Made by a program: the position numbers and the translations under genes. Below, piece after piece: positions 33,288 through 42,238 of a stretch of 64,000 nucleotides of DNA. Each line of letters begins with the position of its first letter. The first letter of the stretch is position 1. Below the pieces are notes generated by a model. That model was not told the origin of the DNA and did not search any database. It saw nothing but the letters and a program-made list of their open reading frames with translations. Source of the DNA: Affinirhizobium lemnae (GTDB lineage Bacteria; Pseudomonadota; Alphaproteobacteria; Rhizobiales; Rhizobiaceae); contig NZ_JALJQZ010000001.1 in assembly GCF_022968395.1 (NCBI RefSeq), positions 186,001 to 250,000 on the forward strand, in the 5' to 3' direction.

Positions 33288-34118
33288 GTGAGAAACAGAA
33301 ATGCGCGCGGTCAGCGACCGCCAGCCCGGTCTCCGGGAAGGGTGCTGGGCAAAGCCGGCAAGCCGAAACTGAAGGCTGCGCCAAAGGCGGCTGCGGGCCA
33401 GCGCGTGACCCTGGCGCGGGCGCTTTCCAAGCTTGGCTTCTGTTCGCGCACGCAAGGGGAAGAACTCATGCGCGCGGGCCGCGTTTCCCTTGATGGAAAT
33501 ATCACGACTGACCTCGAAACCTGGCTGGACCTCGACACCGCAAATATCAGCGTGGATGGCCGACCGGTCGTCGCAGAAGACCATGTTTATCTGATGCTCA
33601 ACAAACCGCGCGGCCTCGTCACCACCCGTCACGATCCGCAGGGTCGGGCAACAGTCTATGATTGCCTGAAACATCTGCCGGACCGGCATGTTTCCCCGGT
33701 CGGACGTCTGGACAAGGCGAGCGAAGGCCTGTTGCTCTTCACCAACGATACGCGATTTGCTGATGCCCTGCTCGATCCCAGAACGCATGTTTCTAAAACT
33801 TACCATGTACAGATCGATGGGCCTGCGGACGACACGCTCATTGAGGGCCTGCGAGCCGGCGTGGTGCATGACGAAGAAAGACTGAGCGCCAGACGCGTGG
33901 ATGTCTTGCGGCAGGGCGAGAAAAACGCCTGGCTGGAAATTGTGCTCGATGAGGGCAAGAACCGGCAGATCCGCCGAATGCTGGAGGCGCATCAGGTCGA
34001 ATGTCTCAGGCTCGTGCGCGTTGCTATCGGCGATCTGACGCTTGGAGATCTGGCAAAAGGTGAAAGCCGCAATCTAATGGAAGCCGAGGTCCTCGCACTC
34101 AAGCGGCTTTCTGGTTGA
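33288..34118 (+). CDS. rRNA pseudouridine synthase, RsuA/RluB/RluE family
   Basis: A 276-residue enzyme. A basic Pro/Lys/Arg-rich tail (1-40) precedes an S4 RNA-binding domain (VTLARALSKLGFCSRTQGEE) and the catalytic domain with GRLDKASEGLLLFTND, where the Asp is the nucleophile, then NRQIRRMLEAHQVECLRLVR. It isomerises a uridine in ribosomal RNA; whether 16S or 23S cannot be read from sequence. The start is taken as GTG 33288 (MRNRNARG); there is no strong ribosome site. It ends 2 bases before the stop of the convergent GreA-like gene. Confidence 0.88.
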   Translation: MRNRNARGQRPPARSPGRVLGKAGKPKLKAAPKAAAGQRVTLARALSKLGFCSRTQGEELMRAGRVSLDGNITTDLETWLDLDTANISVDGRPVVAEDHVYLMLNKPRGLVTTRHDPQGRATVYDCLKHLPDRHVSPVGRLDKASEGLLLFTNDTRFADALLDPRTHVSKTYHVQIDGPADDTLIEGLRAGVVHDEERLSARRVDVLRQGEKNAWLEIVLDEGKNRQIRRMLEAHQVECLRLVRVAIGDLTLGDLAKGESRNLMEAEVLALKRLSG

Positions 34119-34120
34119 CG

Positions 34121-34618
34121 TTAACACACGTCTTGAAGGGTGATGGAAAGCAGTTCCAGTTCCTGTCCGCCCGCCATGACGACATCGCCCACACGTTTTC
34201 CCACAAGCTGCCTCGCAACGGGCGATACGTAAGAGATGCTGCCTGCCTTGGGGTCTGCTTCATCTTCCCCCACGATCCGGTAGGTCTGAACCCTGCCGTC
34301 CTCCCTTGAGAAGGTGACGGTGTGGCCGAAAGCGACCACCTCGGTATCTGTCGGATCCGGTACGATCTGGGCAGTCCTTACCCGTTCCGTCAGATAGCGC
34401 AGGTCACGCAGCGGTCCGGCAGCCTGTCGTCTTCTTTCGTTAATGTCGTCGATTGCGCTGGACGCCTGGTAGGCCTCTCGCGCTTCCTCCAGCTGCCGCT
34501 TCATTTGCTCCAGTCCAGCCTCGGTCACAAGGTTTGGATGCGGCGATATGGGGCGGTCCGGCAACAGGGTTTCCGCTGCCGTTTCTGCACTCTCTTCATT
34601 TACGAAGGCCACACTCAT
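34121..34618 (-). CDS. GreA/GreB-family transcript cleavage-type factor
   Basis: A 165-residue protein with a short N-terminal coiled coil (LVTEAGLEQMKRQLEEAREA) and a C-terminal FKBP-like Gre domain (GSISYVSPVARQLVGKRVGD, ending in the hydrophobic strand QELELLSITLQ). Such factors enter the RNA polymerase secondary channel. The acidic pair at the coiled-coil tip (SSAIDDINERRR) suggests cleavage activity is retained. An N-terminal extension of about 30 residues is unlike GreA proper, so it is a paralogue rather than the main GreA. Start ATG 34618 has AAGAAAGAG upstream. Confidence 0.82.
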   Translation of the reverse strand: MSVAFVNEESAETAAETLLPDRPISPHPNLVTEAGLEQMKRQLEEAREAYQASSAIDDINERRRQAAGPLRDLRYLTERVRTAQIVPDPTDTEVVAFGHTVTFSREDGRVQTYRIVGEDEADPKAGSISYVSPVARQLVGKRVGDVVMAGGQELELLSITLQDVC

Positions 34619-34642
34619 GACGGACTCTTTCTTCTGGACTGC

Positions 34643-34747
34643 TAAAGCGTGTCGCGATCTTTCAGATTCGCTTCTAACGCTTTAGGTCTTTTCTCATCGC
34701 ATGTCGTTATCGCAAAACCGCTGCACACTTTTAGCGACGACATGCTT
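34643..34747 (-). repeat. Rhizobial intergenic repeat, full copy D (105 bp)
   Basis: Inverted relative to copy B and exactly as long; blocks such as TCGCAAAACCGCTGCACACT are identical to the complement of copy B. It marks the border between core genes and the accessory stretch to its right. Confidence 0.85.
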
Positions 34748-35446
34748 CAGCAACTACATGATGCTCTTTGAGTTTCCGCATTGTACGTTTGCGCTGAGAG
34801 CGTGTTGCAGGCAGGAATCAATGTCAAATTCATTGCACTGGTGCAGTCGCGTGCGGCGATTTCTCGTTAAGGAAATGCAATGAACCAACGGATGAAGTGT
34901 ACAGCTCCAATCTGCGATATTGGGAGGTGCTCTAAATCATATTTATGCTTTGCACAGAATAAGGCTTAGGCGAACCTGTCATCTACTTTGCCACGAAAGT
35001 CCGCAAGAAGTTGCACTATCTCGGGTCAACCCATGATGTAATTAAGTACAAACATCACCTAACGTCTGGAGGTTTTTTGGTTGGGAGACATGGATTCTCA
35101 TATGATTTCAAAGGCTTAACAAAATCGCCTTTGATTTCCTATGTTTTCCTGCCGCGAGCGACCATGGATGCTATCTTTGTGCCCTGGCTTTGGGCCGACG
35201 TCAACATGGCGGGAGAGCGGCATTTATTTCCGCTCAAGAACGCACTGCTGACGGCTGATATTTGCGACCTCGGATGAGGTGATTAGCGTAAGTAAAAGTT
35301 GACCATTATGGGGTTCGGATGGACGCCAGTTTGCGCGCCGCGCCGCCTACAGCCTGCTGACCTTCTCCGTCGCATGGCAGGTGTGGGGCTGTTCCCTAGG
35401 GCTTTGGCAAGGGTAACCGTTCCGCTCCCGCATGGTTCATTGCCCT
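34748..35446. other. Gene-poor accessory flank
   Basis: AT-richer than the surrounding core. The longest frame, 35011-35277 (+), would give 88 residues (TMDAIFVPWLWADVNMAGER) without a ribosome site or family; I do not call it. 35320-35410 is GC-rich and may be a relic of another gene. An inverted repeat ATTGCCC (35439-35445)/GGGCAAT (35461-35467) spans the stop of the HEPN gene. Confidence 0.35.
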
Positions 35447-35851
35447 TTAAGTACGAGGCTGGGCAATAACGAATTCGACGCCAAGAGCGACCCGGGACAG
35501 CTCTTGGGCTACCGCGAGCTCAATCGCTGTCGAGCCATCATCAGTCGGAGTGATGGAAAATTGATTGTTGAATCGGTCTTCTAGTCTTGTTGCTTCGCTT
35601 CTAAATCGTTCGGGTAGGGCGTCAAGGATGGTCTCCTTGATGGTTGCCGCCGCTTCCCCAAGAGGTGGCAACTCAGATCCGGAGAGCCTATTCGCTATGC
35701 GACTGCTCAGATCTTGGATGTCACTAGTCTCTATATTCGATGACTCTGAACAGAACCAGGCCGTTCGACGTCCGGGTTTGAATACAATTCGTTCTTGCTC
35801 GCCGGAGGCCGCAGCAGCCCGCTCTCTAGCGTATTCAAGAAGCGCTTCTTT
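35447..35851 (-). pseudogene. C-terminal part of the HEPN protein in the -1 frame
   Basis: From 35851 the -1 frame stays open for 134 residues to a TAA at 35447. It reads like real protein (KEALLEYARERAAAASGEQE, RTAWFCSESSNIETSD, SSRIANRLSGSELPPLGEAA, ALPERFRSEATRLEDRFNNQ), while the zero frame here gives a Ser/Pro-rich tail typical of a wrong frame. Joined after Thr464 it makes a protein of about 598 residues. A one-base deletion near 35850, a sequencing error or, less likely, frameshifting on C-ACA-AAG would explain it. A smaller frame from a TTG at 35671 lies within this part. Confidence 0.65.
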
Positions 35852-37242
35852 GTGTCGAAGTGATAACTGCGGTTGCGGACAAGAGCCGCCAGTCGCAACA
35901 GTCCCCAGAGCACTTCCTTGTCCAGATCGCTCCCGTCAAACAGAACATCGGTCCGGCTAATTGCAGCAGCAGCTTTATCCGTGCGTCCAGAGTCCATCTG
36001 GAATTCGTGCTTCCTTGCCCCGAAGATCAGTCTAGCATGCGATACTATTTTTTCGATCTTCGTGCATTCGAGAGCGCCGGCAGCCGTCTTGTTCAGTGTG
36101 AGGTCCCGATAAGCAGGCTTTCGTCCGCCGGCCTTGTCGGCGTTGAAGCTGTTTTCTGCATGAAGATTGACACCTTCTGCCAGCCAAGTTGCATGAGTCC
36201 TGATCGAGAATGCGACCGCATTCCGCACGACACGGACGAAGGCCTTGTTTCTCTTGATGTCTGACTGGCCGACGCTCGTGGTGTAGTAGTCCATGGCCTT
36301 GCGGACGAGCGAGTTGAAATCAGCGCCCGCATGTCCGGAGCAGATGTCCACGGAGTGCGCAATGATCTTGCCAAGCCTGATTTTGCGGGTGAGACGAGTC
36401 GCATCTCGTTTGCCGCCAACGCGCGCCAGCAGCTCGTCCATGTTCTGTGGCAGAAGGAAACGAAGCTTGTTGTTGTCGCCGGTTCTCAGGGCTTCCAGCA
36501 AACGTGTGCTCTCGGCAAGAGAGCGATAAAAATGCCGGATGCGATTGTGAAGGTTCCACAGTTCCTGGCGCTTCTCTTCCGGAATAGAGGGGTCATTCAG
36601 AACTTTGCCGAAGTGGTCGTATAGAGCGGCTCCGATCCTCTGTCTGGGGCGACCCTTGCGCGATTCGGCTCTGAACCCCTCGATGATCTGACGAGCGACG
36701 TCGCCGTGTCGAGTGTAGAGATCTTCAAGCTCTTCCGACCAGACCTTGTGTTTTTCAAAACCCTCAAGATCACGGGGGTCGGTCGCATTGAGTGTGATGA
36801 TCTCACCGCGCTTGTTGATGAAGCCGTAGCCTGTCGGCCGCTTGTCACTCTTTCGCTCTTTGCCCTCGATCGTCAGTTCCTGCAGTCGGAGATGATCTTC
36901 GATCTTGCCGGCAGCCTCGCGGTAGGCTTCAGCGCCTGATGCGCCAATGGGAACTTTAAAGACGGATGTCCAGCGAGTCTTTGAGACTGGGGCTCCGCTC
37001 GTGCTACCGCTAGCAGCCCGCGCTTCGACAATGTCCTTGGCATTGTCATCTGTCTCCGGCTTCTTCCAGTTCACTTCATGCCGGGCATAGGGATGAACCT
37101 TGGCCTGCCAGCGCTTAAGATATAGCTGATATTCAGGATCCTGCAGCGGCACGTCCTCGAACTGCAGATCGGCGAAAAGATTCCAAAGGCAGGTGCCGAG
37201 ATGAGTTCTCGCGATATAAGAGGGCAAATCGAACTGCCCCAT
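35731..37242 (-). CDS. Uncharacterised protein with two HEPN-like RNase motifs
   Basis: A 503-residue frame (MGQFDLPSYIARTHLGTCLW). No family assigned. Residues 456-461 are RNRSYH, in AALVRNRSYHF, an intact RNxxxH motif of HEPN ribonucleases. Residues 232-237 read HNRIRH in WNLHNRIRHFYRSL, the same pattern with Arg replaced by His. The region between and before is Arg/Lys-rich and mostly helical. Two spaced HEPN motifs recall Cas13 and its proposed AbiF-like relatives, but no CRISPR array, Cas1/Cas2 or neighbouring toxin or antitoxin gene is seen. The frame breaks just after the second motif and continues in -1 (next entry left). It lies in an accessory stretch beside tRNA-Gln. Start ATG 37242 is the only ATG after the upstream stop; its ribosome site is weak. 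Confidence 0.6.
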   Translation of the reverse strand: MGQFDLPSYIARTHLGTCLWNLFADLQFEDVPLQDPEYQLYLKRWQAKVHPYARHEVNWKKPETDDNAKDIVEARAASGSTSGAPVSKTRWTSVFKVPIGASGAEAYREAAGKIEDHLRLQELTIEGKERKSDKRPTGYGFINKRGEIITLNATDPRDLEGFEKHKVWSEELEDLYTRHGDVARQIIEGFRAESRKGRPRQRIGAALYDHFGKVLNDPSIPEEKRQELWNLHNRIRHFYRSLAESTRLLEALRTGDNNKLRFLLPQNMDELLARVGGKRDATRLTRKIRLGKIIAHSVDICSGHAGADFNSLVRKAMDYYTTSVGQSDIKRNKAFVRVVRNAVAFSIRTHATWLAEGVNLHAENSFNADKAGGRKPAYRDLTLNKTAAGALECTKIEKIVSHARLIFGARKHEFQMDSGRTDKAAAAISRTDVLFDGSDLDKEVLWGLLRLAALVRNRSYHFDTKKRFLNTLESGLLRPPASKNELYSNPDVERPGSVQSHRI

Positions 37243-37810
37243 CTTCTTGGCTTCGATCGGTGGATTTGCTCTTGAGCATCAATCCGCGTGAAGGGAGTGG
37301 CCGGCGTTCCTCCTGAGCGGCTGGAGGGCCGCCTTTATTCTCTAGCTCGGCCGCGACGTCCCTCAAATCGTGTGTAGCTGGTTCCCTTAGATCTCAGTAA
37401 GCGCATTCTTGCCCCCTCAGCTGTTACCAGACGAAGCATGAATTCAGCATATGGTTGCAGGGTGGTGCAGCGGGTTATCTTTGGGCTGAAATAGGTCAAA
37501 CCAAATTTTTTTGGATAAGGTGACATTGACTGCCAAGACGGAAAGGGCAGCCCAAATTCTATGGGTGCCGACCGCACGCAAAAAGCGGACACGGAAAGCA
37601 TGTCCTTATCCGTTCGCCCGGTTCAAGATCGCGGAGCTTTGATAGAGCGGTGTCAGGCAACGATCCCAGCGTGAACTCCTGCTGCTTCGAACAACCTTAC
37701 TCCCTTGAGGCGTACATGTATGCTGATCCGGATAGGTGCTTAGGCAAACTGTTCCGGTTGCTGATTGCGTCAACAATCTAAGTAACTGAGAATAAACGAG
37801 AAAAAGAGTT
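37243..37810. other. Gene-free flank between HEPN gene and tRNA-Gln
   Basis: No credible ORF. It should hold the HEPN gene's promoter. One clear long-range stem is listed at 37480-37556. I looked for CRISPR-like direct repeats and for a second copy of the tRNA 3' end and saw none. Confidence 0.4.
37480..37556 (-). ncRNA. Candidate structured RNA upstream of the HEPN gene
   Basis: TTTGGGCTG (37480-37488) pairs perfectly with CAGCCCAAA (37548-37556), and inside lies a second stem CCAAA/TTTGG (37501-37514) with a T4 loop. It is about 240-315 bases upstream of the HEPN start. The structure is visible; that it is transcribed or functional is only a guess. Confidence 0.25.
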
Positions 37811-37884
37811 TGGCTGGGGAACCTGGATTCGAACCAAGATTAACGGAGTCAGAGTCCGCCGTTCTACCATTGAACTATTCCCCA
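37811..37884 (-). tRNA. tRNA-Gln (CTG)
   Basis: A 74-nt cloverleaf with encoded CCA: acceptor TGGGGAA/TTCCCCA, discriminator G, anticodon loop CTCTGAC (anticodon at 37852-37850), T-loop TTCGAAT. Its 3' end faces the accessory stretch to the left, as expected for an integration target. Confidence 0.97.
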
Positions 37885-38221
37885 ATCGCAAGGAGCTACG
37901 CCCTTGTAATGGCGATGCAGGCTTTCGTCGGAGAAGAAGCCCGATGCATTTTTACCCCGCAACATCGTGAGCGCCCTTCTAACAGAATTCCGCAGGTGAT
38001 CAAGAGCGGTCGGCAAGTTTTTTGAGGAGAGCTGAAATTTTCCCGTGTGGTGAAAAATGCGCCGTCCGTCGGGGAGCATTCTCGGCATGATTTGCCTCTT
38101 CAAGCTTTCTGGATAAAGCCATTGGCGAATTCGCCAGAGGCTGTTATCCTGTTGCCAACGAAACGATTAACGCCGCTGCGGGCAAGCAATGCTCTGGGCG
38201 CGGCCATGGAATAAGACAGTG
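37885..38221. other. Intergenic region before ppx
   Basis: No gene seen. A 14-bp perfect palindrome TGGCGAATTCGCCA lies at 38123-38136, within 100 bases of the exopolyphosphatase start, and could be an operator. The left part is the tRNA-Gln promoter. Confidence 0.4.
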
Positions 38222-39904
38222 ATGAACCCCGATAGCGGCGGAAAGCCGCCCGTAGGTGGTACGTCGGCAGATGGGCGACCCGGGGGTAAACCCCGCCGTC
38301 GCCGCAGGGCGAAACGGGGCGGCAAGCAGATTGCTGCGCCTGAAGGCTCGCGTGTACACGACGCGCAGGCCCGTTCTGAAGTCCGACGGCCGGAAACACA
38401 GGAACAACTCTCCCCGCGAAAGCGAAAGCGCCGCCGTGCGCGTGGCAACGGCCAGTCTGGCGGATCGCCGGGCGGTAGCGCGGGTGCGCAAGCGGGCGCA
38501 GCGGGACCTGCAAATGCCGATGCTCAATCGGGGCCGGACGCGACGTCGGCCAAGTCGGCTAACGCGGCAGGTCATGCGCCAAATGCAGGCCGGCGCAAGG
38601 GGCGAGGCAAGAAGGCGCACCAGGCGCGTGGTCTGCAGGGGCGCCCGCTCGCCACGCAGTCTCATGGGCATGGAAAGGGCGGGGCGGGTGCGAAAGCGCT
38701 CCAGACTTCTCCCTCGATGGCAACTACTGGCACGGCAAAGCCGCATCAGGCGAAAGGCGGCCATTCAAAGGGCCCGGCGCACCTCAGGCATGCTTCCGAT
38801 CAACCGGCACGCACGTCATCTGGCGGTGACCAGTTCGCGGACCAGCGCCGACGCTCGCAGGCCGATGATCTCTACGCGGCGCTCGATCTTGGCACCAATA
38901 ACTGCCGTCTGCTGATTGCACAGCCAACGCGCCCGGGGCAGTTCCGCGTCGTGGATGCGTTCTCGCGCATTGTTCGTCTGGGTGAAGGACTGGCCGCGAC
39001 CGGAAGGCTTTCCGACGAGGCCATGGATCGTGCCGTAGAGGCGCTCAAAATCTGCGCTTCCAAGCTTGCCTCCCGCCAGATCCGCAAGATGCGTTTGATT
39101 GCGACGGAGGCCTGCCGTGCAGCGGCCAATGGCGAGGATTTCCTTGAGCGTGTCACCCGCGAGACCGGACTGACGCTGGAAATCATCGATCGGGAAACGG
39201 AAGCGCGGCTTGCCGTCTCCGGCTGCTCGTCGCTGGTCGGGCGCGAAGCGCGCTCGGTCGTTCTGTTTGACATCGGCGGCGGCTCGTCTGAAATCGCGGT
39301 CATTCGCATTCAGGACAATCGCTCCAGCCGGTTGGCCAACCACATCACGCACTGGACATCGCTGCCGGTGGGCGTGGTTACACTTTCGGAGCGCCATGGT
39401 GGGCGCGATGTCACACCCACCGTTTTCTCGGCCATGGTGGCGGAGGTCGAAACCATGCTTGCAGGTTTCGATTGCCCGAACTTTGGTGAAACCGACGGTC
39501 AGGAGCCGGATCCCGAATTCCACCTTATCGGAACCTCTGGCACGGTAACGACGCTTGCCGGCGTTCACCTCGATCTGCCACGCTATGATCGCCGCAAGGT
39601 GGATGGGCTCTGGTTGTCGGACGCGGAAGTCAGCGCCATGCAGGAGAAACTTCTGTCCTGGGATTTCGAGGGCAGGGCAACCAATCCCTGCATTGGGCCG
39701 GACAGGGCAGATCTGGTGCTCGCCGGATGTGCCATTCTGGAGGCTATCCGCCGTCGCTGGCCATCGCGACGCATGCGTGTCGCCGACCGCGGCCTTCGTG
39801 AAGGCCTGCTGACAGATATGATGGCGGATGATGGTGTCTGGCGCCGCGCGCGCGGACGCCGCGCTGAACATTCGGCCCGCAGTGCCGGGGAGACGCACAG
39901 ATGA
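38222..39904 (+). CDS. ppx: Ppx/GppA family phosphatase with basic N-terminal tail
   Basis: A 560-residue protein. The Ppx/GppA domain starts near 215 ([20 protein letters not shown]), with [20 protein letters not shown], catalytic Glu in [14 protein letters not shown] and the phosphate loop [15 protein letters not shown]. It hydrolyses polyphosphate and/or pppGpp. The first 214 residues are a low-complexity Gly/Arg/Lys/Ala tail, as in several rhizobial homologues. I start at ATG 38222 since the frame before it has no support; a later start near the domain is possible. It overlaps rlmE by ATGA, so the two are translationally coupled. Confidence 0.88.
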   Translation: MNPDSGGKPPVGGTSADGRPGGKPRRRRRAKRGGKQIAAPEGSRVHDAQARSEVRRPETQEQLSPRKRKRRRARGNGQSGGSPGGSAGAQAGAAGPANADAQSGPDATSAKSANAAGHAPNAGRRKGRGKKAHQARGLQGRPLATQSHGHGKGGAGAKALQTSPSMATTGTAKPHQAKGGHSKGPAHLRHASDQPARTSSGGDQFADQRRRSQADDLYAALDLGTNNCRLLIAQPTRPGQFRVVDAFSRIVRLGEGLAATGRLSDEAMDRAVEALKICASKLASRQIRKMRLIATEACRAAANGEDFLERVTRETGLTLEIIDRETEARLAVSGCSSLVGREARSVVLFDIGGGSSEIAVIRIQDNRSSRLANHITHWTSLPVGVVTLSERHGGRDVTPTVFSAMVAEVETMLAGFDCPNFGETDGQEPDPEFHLIGTSGTVTTLAGVHLDLPRYDRRKVDGLWLSDAEVSAMQEKLLSWDFEGRATNPCIGPDRADLVLAGCAILEAIRRRWPSRRMRVADRGLREGLLTDMMADDGVWRRARGRRAEHSARSAGETHR

Positions 39905-40632
39905 CGAAAACACCGATCGGCCGAAAGCTCGGTCAAAAGGTCAAGAAGGGCAAGCTCAAGGCGTCGTCTCGCCGATGGCTGGAGCGTCATATCAACGACC
40001 CCTATGTCCAGCGGGCGAAGCTGGAGGGATATCGCGCCCGTGCCGCTTTCAAGCTGCTGGAAATCGACGAGAAGCACCAGATCCTGAAGGGCGCTCGCCG
40101 GATCATTGACCTTGGCGCCGCGCCCGGAAGCTGGTCGCAGATTGCCGCGAAAGTGACCGGATCGACGGAGGAGGATGTGCGCGTTGCGGCCATCGACTTC
40201 CTCGAAGTCGCACCCATTCCCGGTGTCAAGATCCTGCAACTCGACTTTCTGGATGATGATGCGCCACGCCAGCTGATGGAAGCTGTTGGCGGAACGCCAA
40301 ACCTCGTGATGTCCGATATGGCGGCGCCGACCACCGGCCACCAGAAGACGGACCACCTGCGCACCATGCATCTGTGCGAAGTGGCGGCCTATTTCGCTGT
40401 AGAAGTTCTGGCGGAAGGTGGGCACTTTCTGGCGAAAACCTTCCAGGGCGGTACGGAGAAAGATCTGCTGAACATGCTCAAGCAGAATTTTCGGCAGGTC
40501 ATGCACATCAAGCCTGCCTCCTCCCGTTCCGAATCGGTCGAAATGTTCCTGCTGGCCAAGGGCTTCAAAGGCCGCAAGGCTGTTCAGGATGCGGAAGATG
40601 CTACAATCGAGAGCGAGACCGCTGAGGAGTAG
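39901..40632 (+). CDS. rlmE: 23S rRNA 2'-O-methyltransferase RlmE (FtsJ/RrmJ)
   Basis: A 243-residue SAM enzyme that methylates U2552 of 23S r[19 protein letters not shown] is the SAM motif; [20 protein letters not shown] includes the catalytic Asp, and the K-D-K-E set completes with AKTFQGG and [17 protein letters not shown]. The N-terminal basic stretch ([20 protein letters not shown]) is typical of alphaproteobacterial forms. The start overlaps the ppx stop. It is convergent with the drug exporter gene, whose stop is 7 bases away. Confidence 0.94.
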   Translation: MTKTPIGRKLGQKVKKGKLKASSRRWLERHINDPYVQRAKLEGYRARAAFKLLEIDEKHQILKGARRIIDLGAAPGSWSQIAAKVTGSTEEDVRVAAIDFLEVAPIPGVKILQLDFLDDDAPRQLMEAVGGTPNLVMSDMAAPTTGHQKTDHLRTMHLCEVAAYFAVEVLAEGGHFLAKTFQGGTEKDLLNMLKQNFRQVMHIKPASSRSESVEMFLLAKGFKGRKAVQDAEDATIESETAEE

Positions 40633-40639
40633 CAGCGAT

Positions 40640-42082
40640 CTATTCGCCCGGCGCCTCTGCCGGATCGGCGGTTCTGATGCGATGGCCGGAGACGCTTGCG
40701 CCCGCATGGCGCGGTAGCGAGAGGATCGGGATGATCGAACAGAGCGAGATCGCCGAGACGATCAGGAAGGCCAGATGAAAATCCGCCAGTTGCAGGTGCG
40801 TTCCTGAGATATAGGAGGAAGACTCCAGTACGAGCGCTGCAAAGGCCACGCCAAGCGCCAGACTGACCTGCTGCATGACGGAACTGATGGACGTTGCCTG
40901 GCTCGCCTCGTCATCTCCGATGTCGGAATAGCTCAGAGCATTTGCGCCCGTGAAGAACAGCGACCGCGCAAGGCCCGATGCAAATAGGAAAAACGTGATG
41001 ATGAGCGGCGGCGTGGCTGCAGTGAACAGCGCGTTCACGGCGGTCATTGCCGCACCTGCGACGCTTGCGCTCATGAGTGCCGTTCTGAACCCGATGGCGG
41101 CGAAGGCACGCTTTGCAACAAACTTGACTGTCAGCGCGCCAGCAGCCCCGGCAAAAGTGGTGAGGCCCGATTGAAACGGCGTCATCCCGAAGCTCAGCTG
41201 CAACATCAACGGCATGAGAAAAGGAACGGCACCGGTTGCTATTCGAAAAAGCGAACCGCTGGTGGTCGCAGCCCGGAAGGCCGTGTTGCGGAAGATCTCC
41301 AGTTTCAGGATGGGGTTCGGGTGACGCCGCGAATGCAGGATGTAAAGCCCTCCGCAGAGTATGCCCAGCAGCGTCGTGCCGATGCCGATCGCTGGTGGCA
41401 GAGCCGGAAGACTGACGACGGATAGCCCGAACACGAGTCCTGCCGCCGCAACAGCGGTCAGAACGAACCCGATCTTGTCCAGCGGCGGCGCTCCGCGGGG
41501 AGGAATCTCCGGAAGATGCACGGAAGATAGCCAGATGCCGATGATCCCGATCGGTACATTGATGATGAAGATCCAGTGCCAGGTGAAATAGGTGGTGATA
41601 AAGCCGCCGATCGGCGGACCGGTCAGCGGGCCGACCAGTGCCGGAATCGTTAGCAGCGCCATGGCCGAAACGAGATCCTTGCGGTCCGTCGTTCTGAGCA
41701 GAACGAGGCGACCGATGGGTGTCATCATCGCGCCGCCCATGCCCTGCAGGAAGCGTGACATGACGAAGCTGAAGACGGACGAGGAAATCGCACAAAAAAT
41801 CGAGCCGACGACGAAAACGCCGATGGCCAGCCGAAAAACGTTCTTCGCGCCGAACTTGTCTGCCATCCAGCCGCTGATCGGGATGAAGACCGCCAGCGAC
41901 ACCATATAGGAGGTAAGCGCCAGCTTGAGCGTGATCGGGCTTACGCCGAGATCCATCGCGATGGCCGGTAAAGCTGTCGAGATAACGGTGGAGTCCATGT
42001 GTTCCATGAACAGGGCTACGGCGAGGATCAGCGGTACGATGCGGTTCATGCGGTCACGCTCAACAAAGATTGTGTCACTCAC
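40640..42082 (-). CDS. MFS drug efflux transporter, DHA2 (14-span) type
   Basis: A 480-residue inner-membrane exporter with about 14 spans. MDSTVISTALPAIAMDLG and SRFLQGMGGAMMTPIGRLVL are DHA2 motifs (MdtD/EmrB-like); the motif-C region reads GPLTGPPIGGFI. It likely expels drugs or metabolites with protons. A regulator gene is not adjacent; the divergent neighbour is the Tat-exported MBL-fold protein. Substrate unknown. Confidence 0.88.
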   Translation of the reverse strand: MSDTIFVERDRMNRIVPLILAVALFMEHMDSTVISTALPAIAMDLGVSPITLKLALTSYMVSLAVFIPISGWMADKFGAKNVFRLAIGVFVVGSIFCAISSSVFSFVMSRFLQGMGGAMMTPIGRLVLLRTTDRKDLVSAMALLTIPALVGPLTGPPIGGFITTYFTWHWIFIINVPIGIIGIWLSSVHLPEIPPRGAPPLDKIGFVLTAVAAAGLVFGLSVVSLPALPPAIGIGTTLLGILCGGLYILHSRRHPNPILKLEIFRNTAFRAATTSGSLFRIATGAVPFLMPLMLQLSFGMTPFQSGLTTFAGAAGALTVKFVAKRAFAAIGFRTALMSASVAGAAMTAVNALFTAATPPLIITFFLFASGLARSLFFTGANALSYSDIGDDEASQATSISSVMQQVSLALGVAFAALVLESSSYISGTHLQLADFHLAFLIVSAISLCSIIPILSLPRHAGASVSGHRIRTADPAEAPGE

Positions 42083-42238
42083 TACGCCCCTCGCTTTCGC
42101 CTCGCCAGTGCTTTCACGCGACTGTGAGCATTTTCACGTCTACGTGAGCGGAGTTTTCATTATCGATACCTCCATTATCTCTCGGTCCGGTCGCGCAATC
42201 ACGACGATCCGCGATTATCGTACTGTTTGGAGGGATAG

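Noticed and set aside
35011-35277. 88-residue ORF in the accessory flank
   Set aside because: No ribosome site or recognisable family; could be a relic.
37133-37366. 77-residue minus-strand ORF overlapping the HEPN start
   Set aside because: It overlaps the HEPN N terminus in another frame and reads as an Arg/Ser-rich shadow.
37243-37810. CRISPR array next to the HEPN protein
   Set aside because: No regularly spaced direct repeats were seen on either flank, only single inverted repeats.
34748-37810. attL/attR repeats of the tRNA-Gln 3' end and an integrase remnant
   Set aside because: Searched by eye for the tRNA end motif and for integrase-like residues; neither found.
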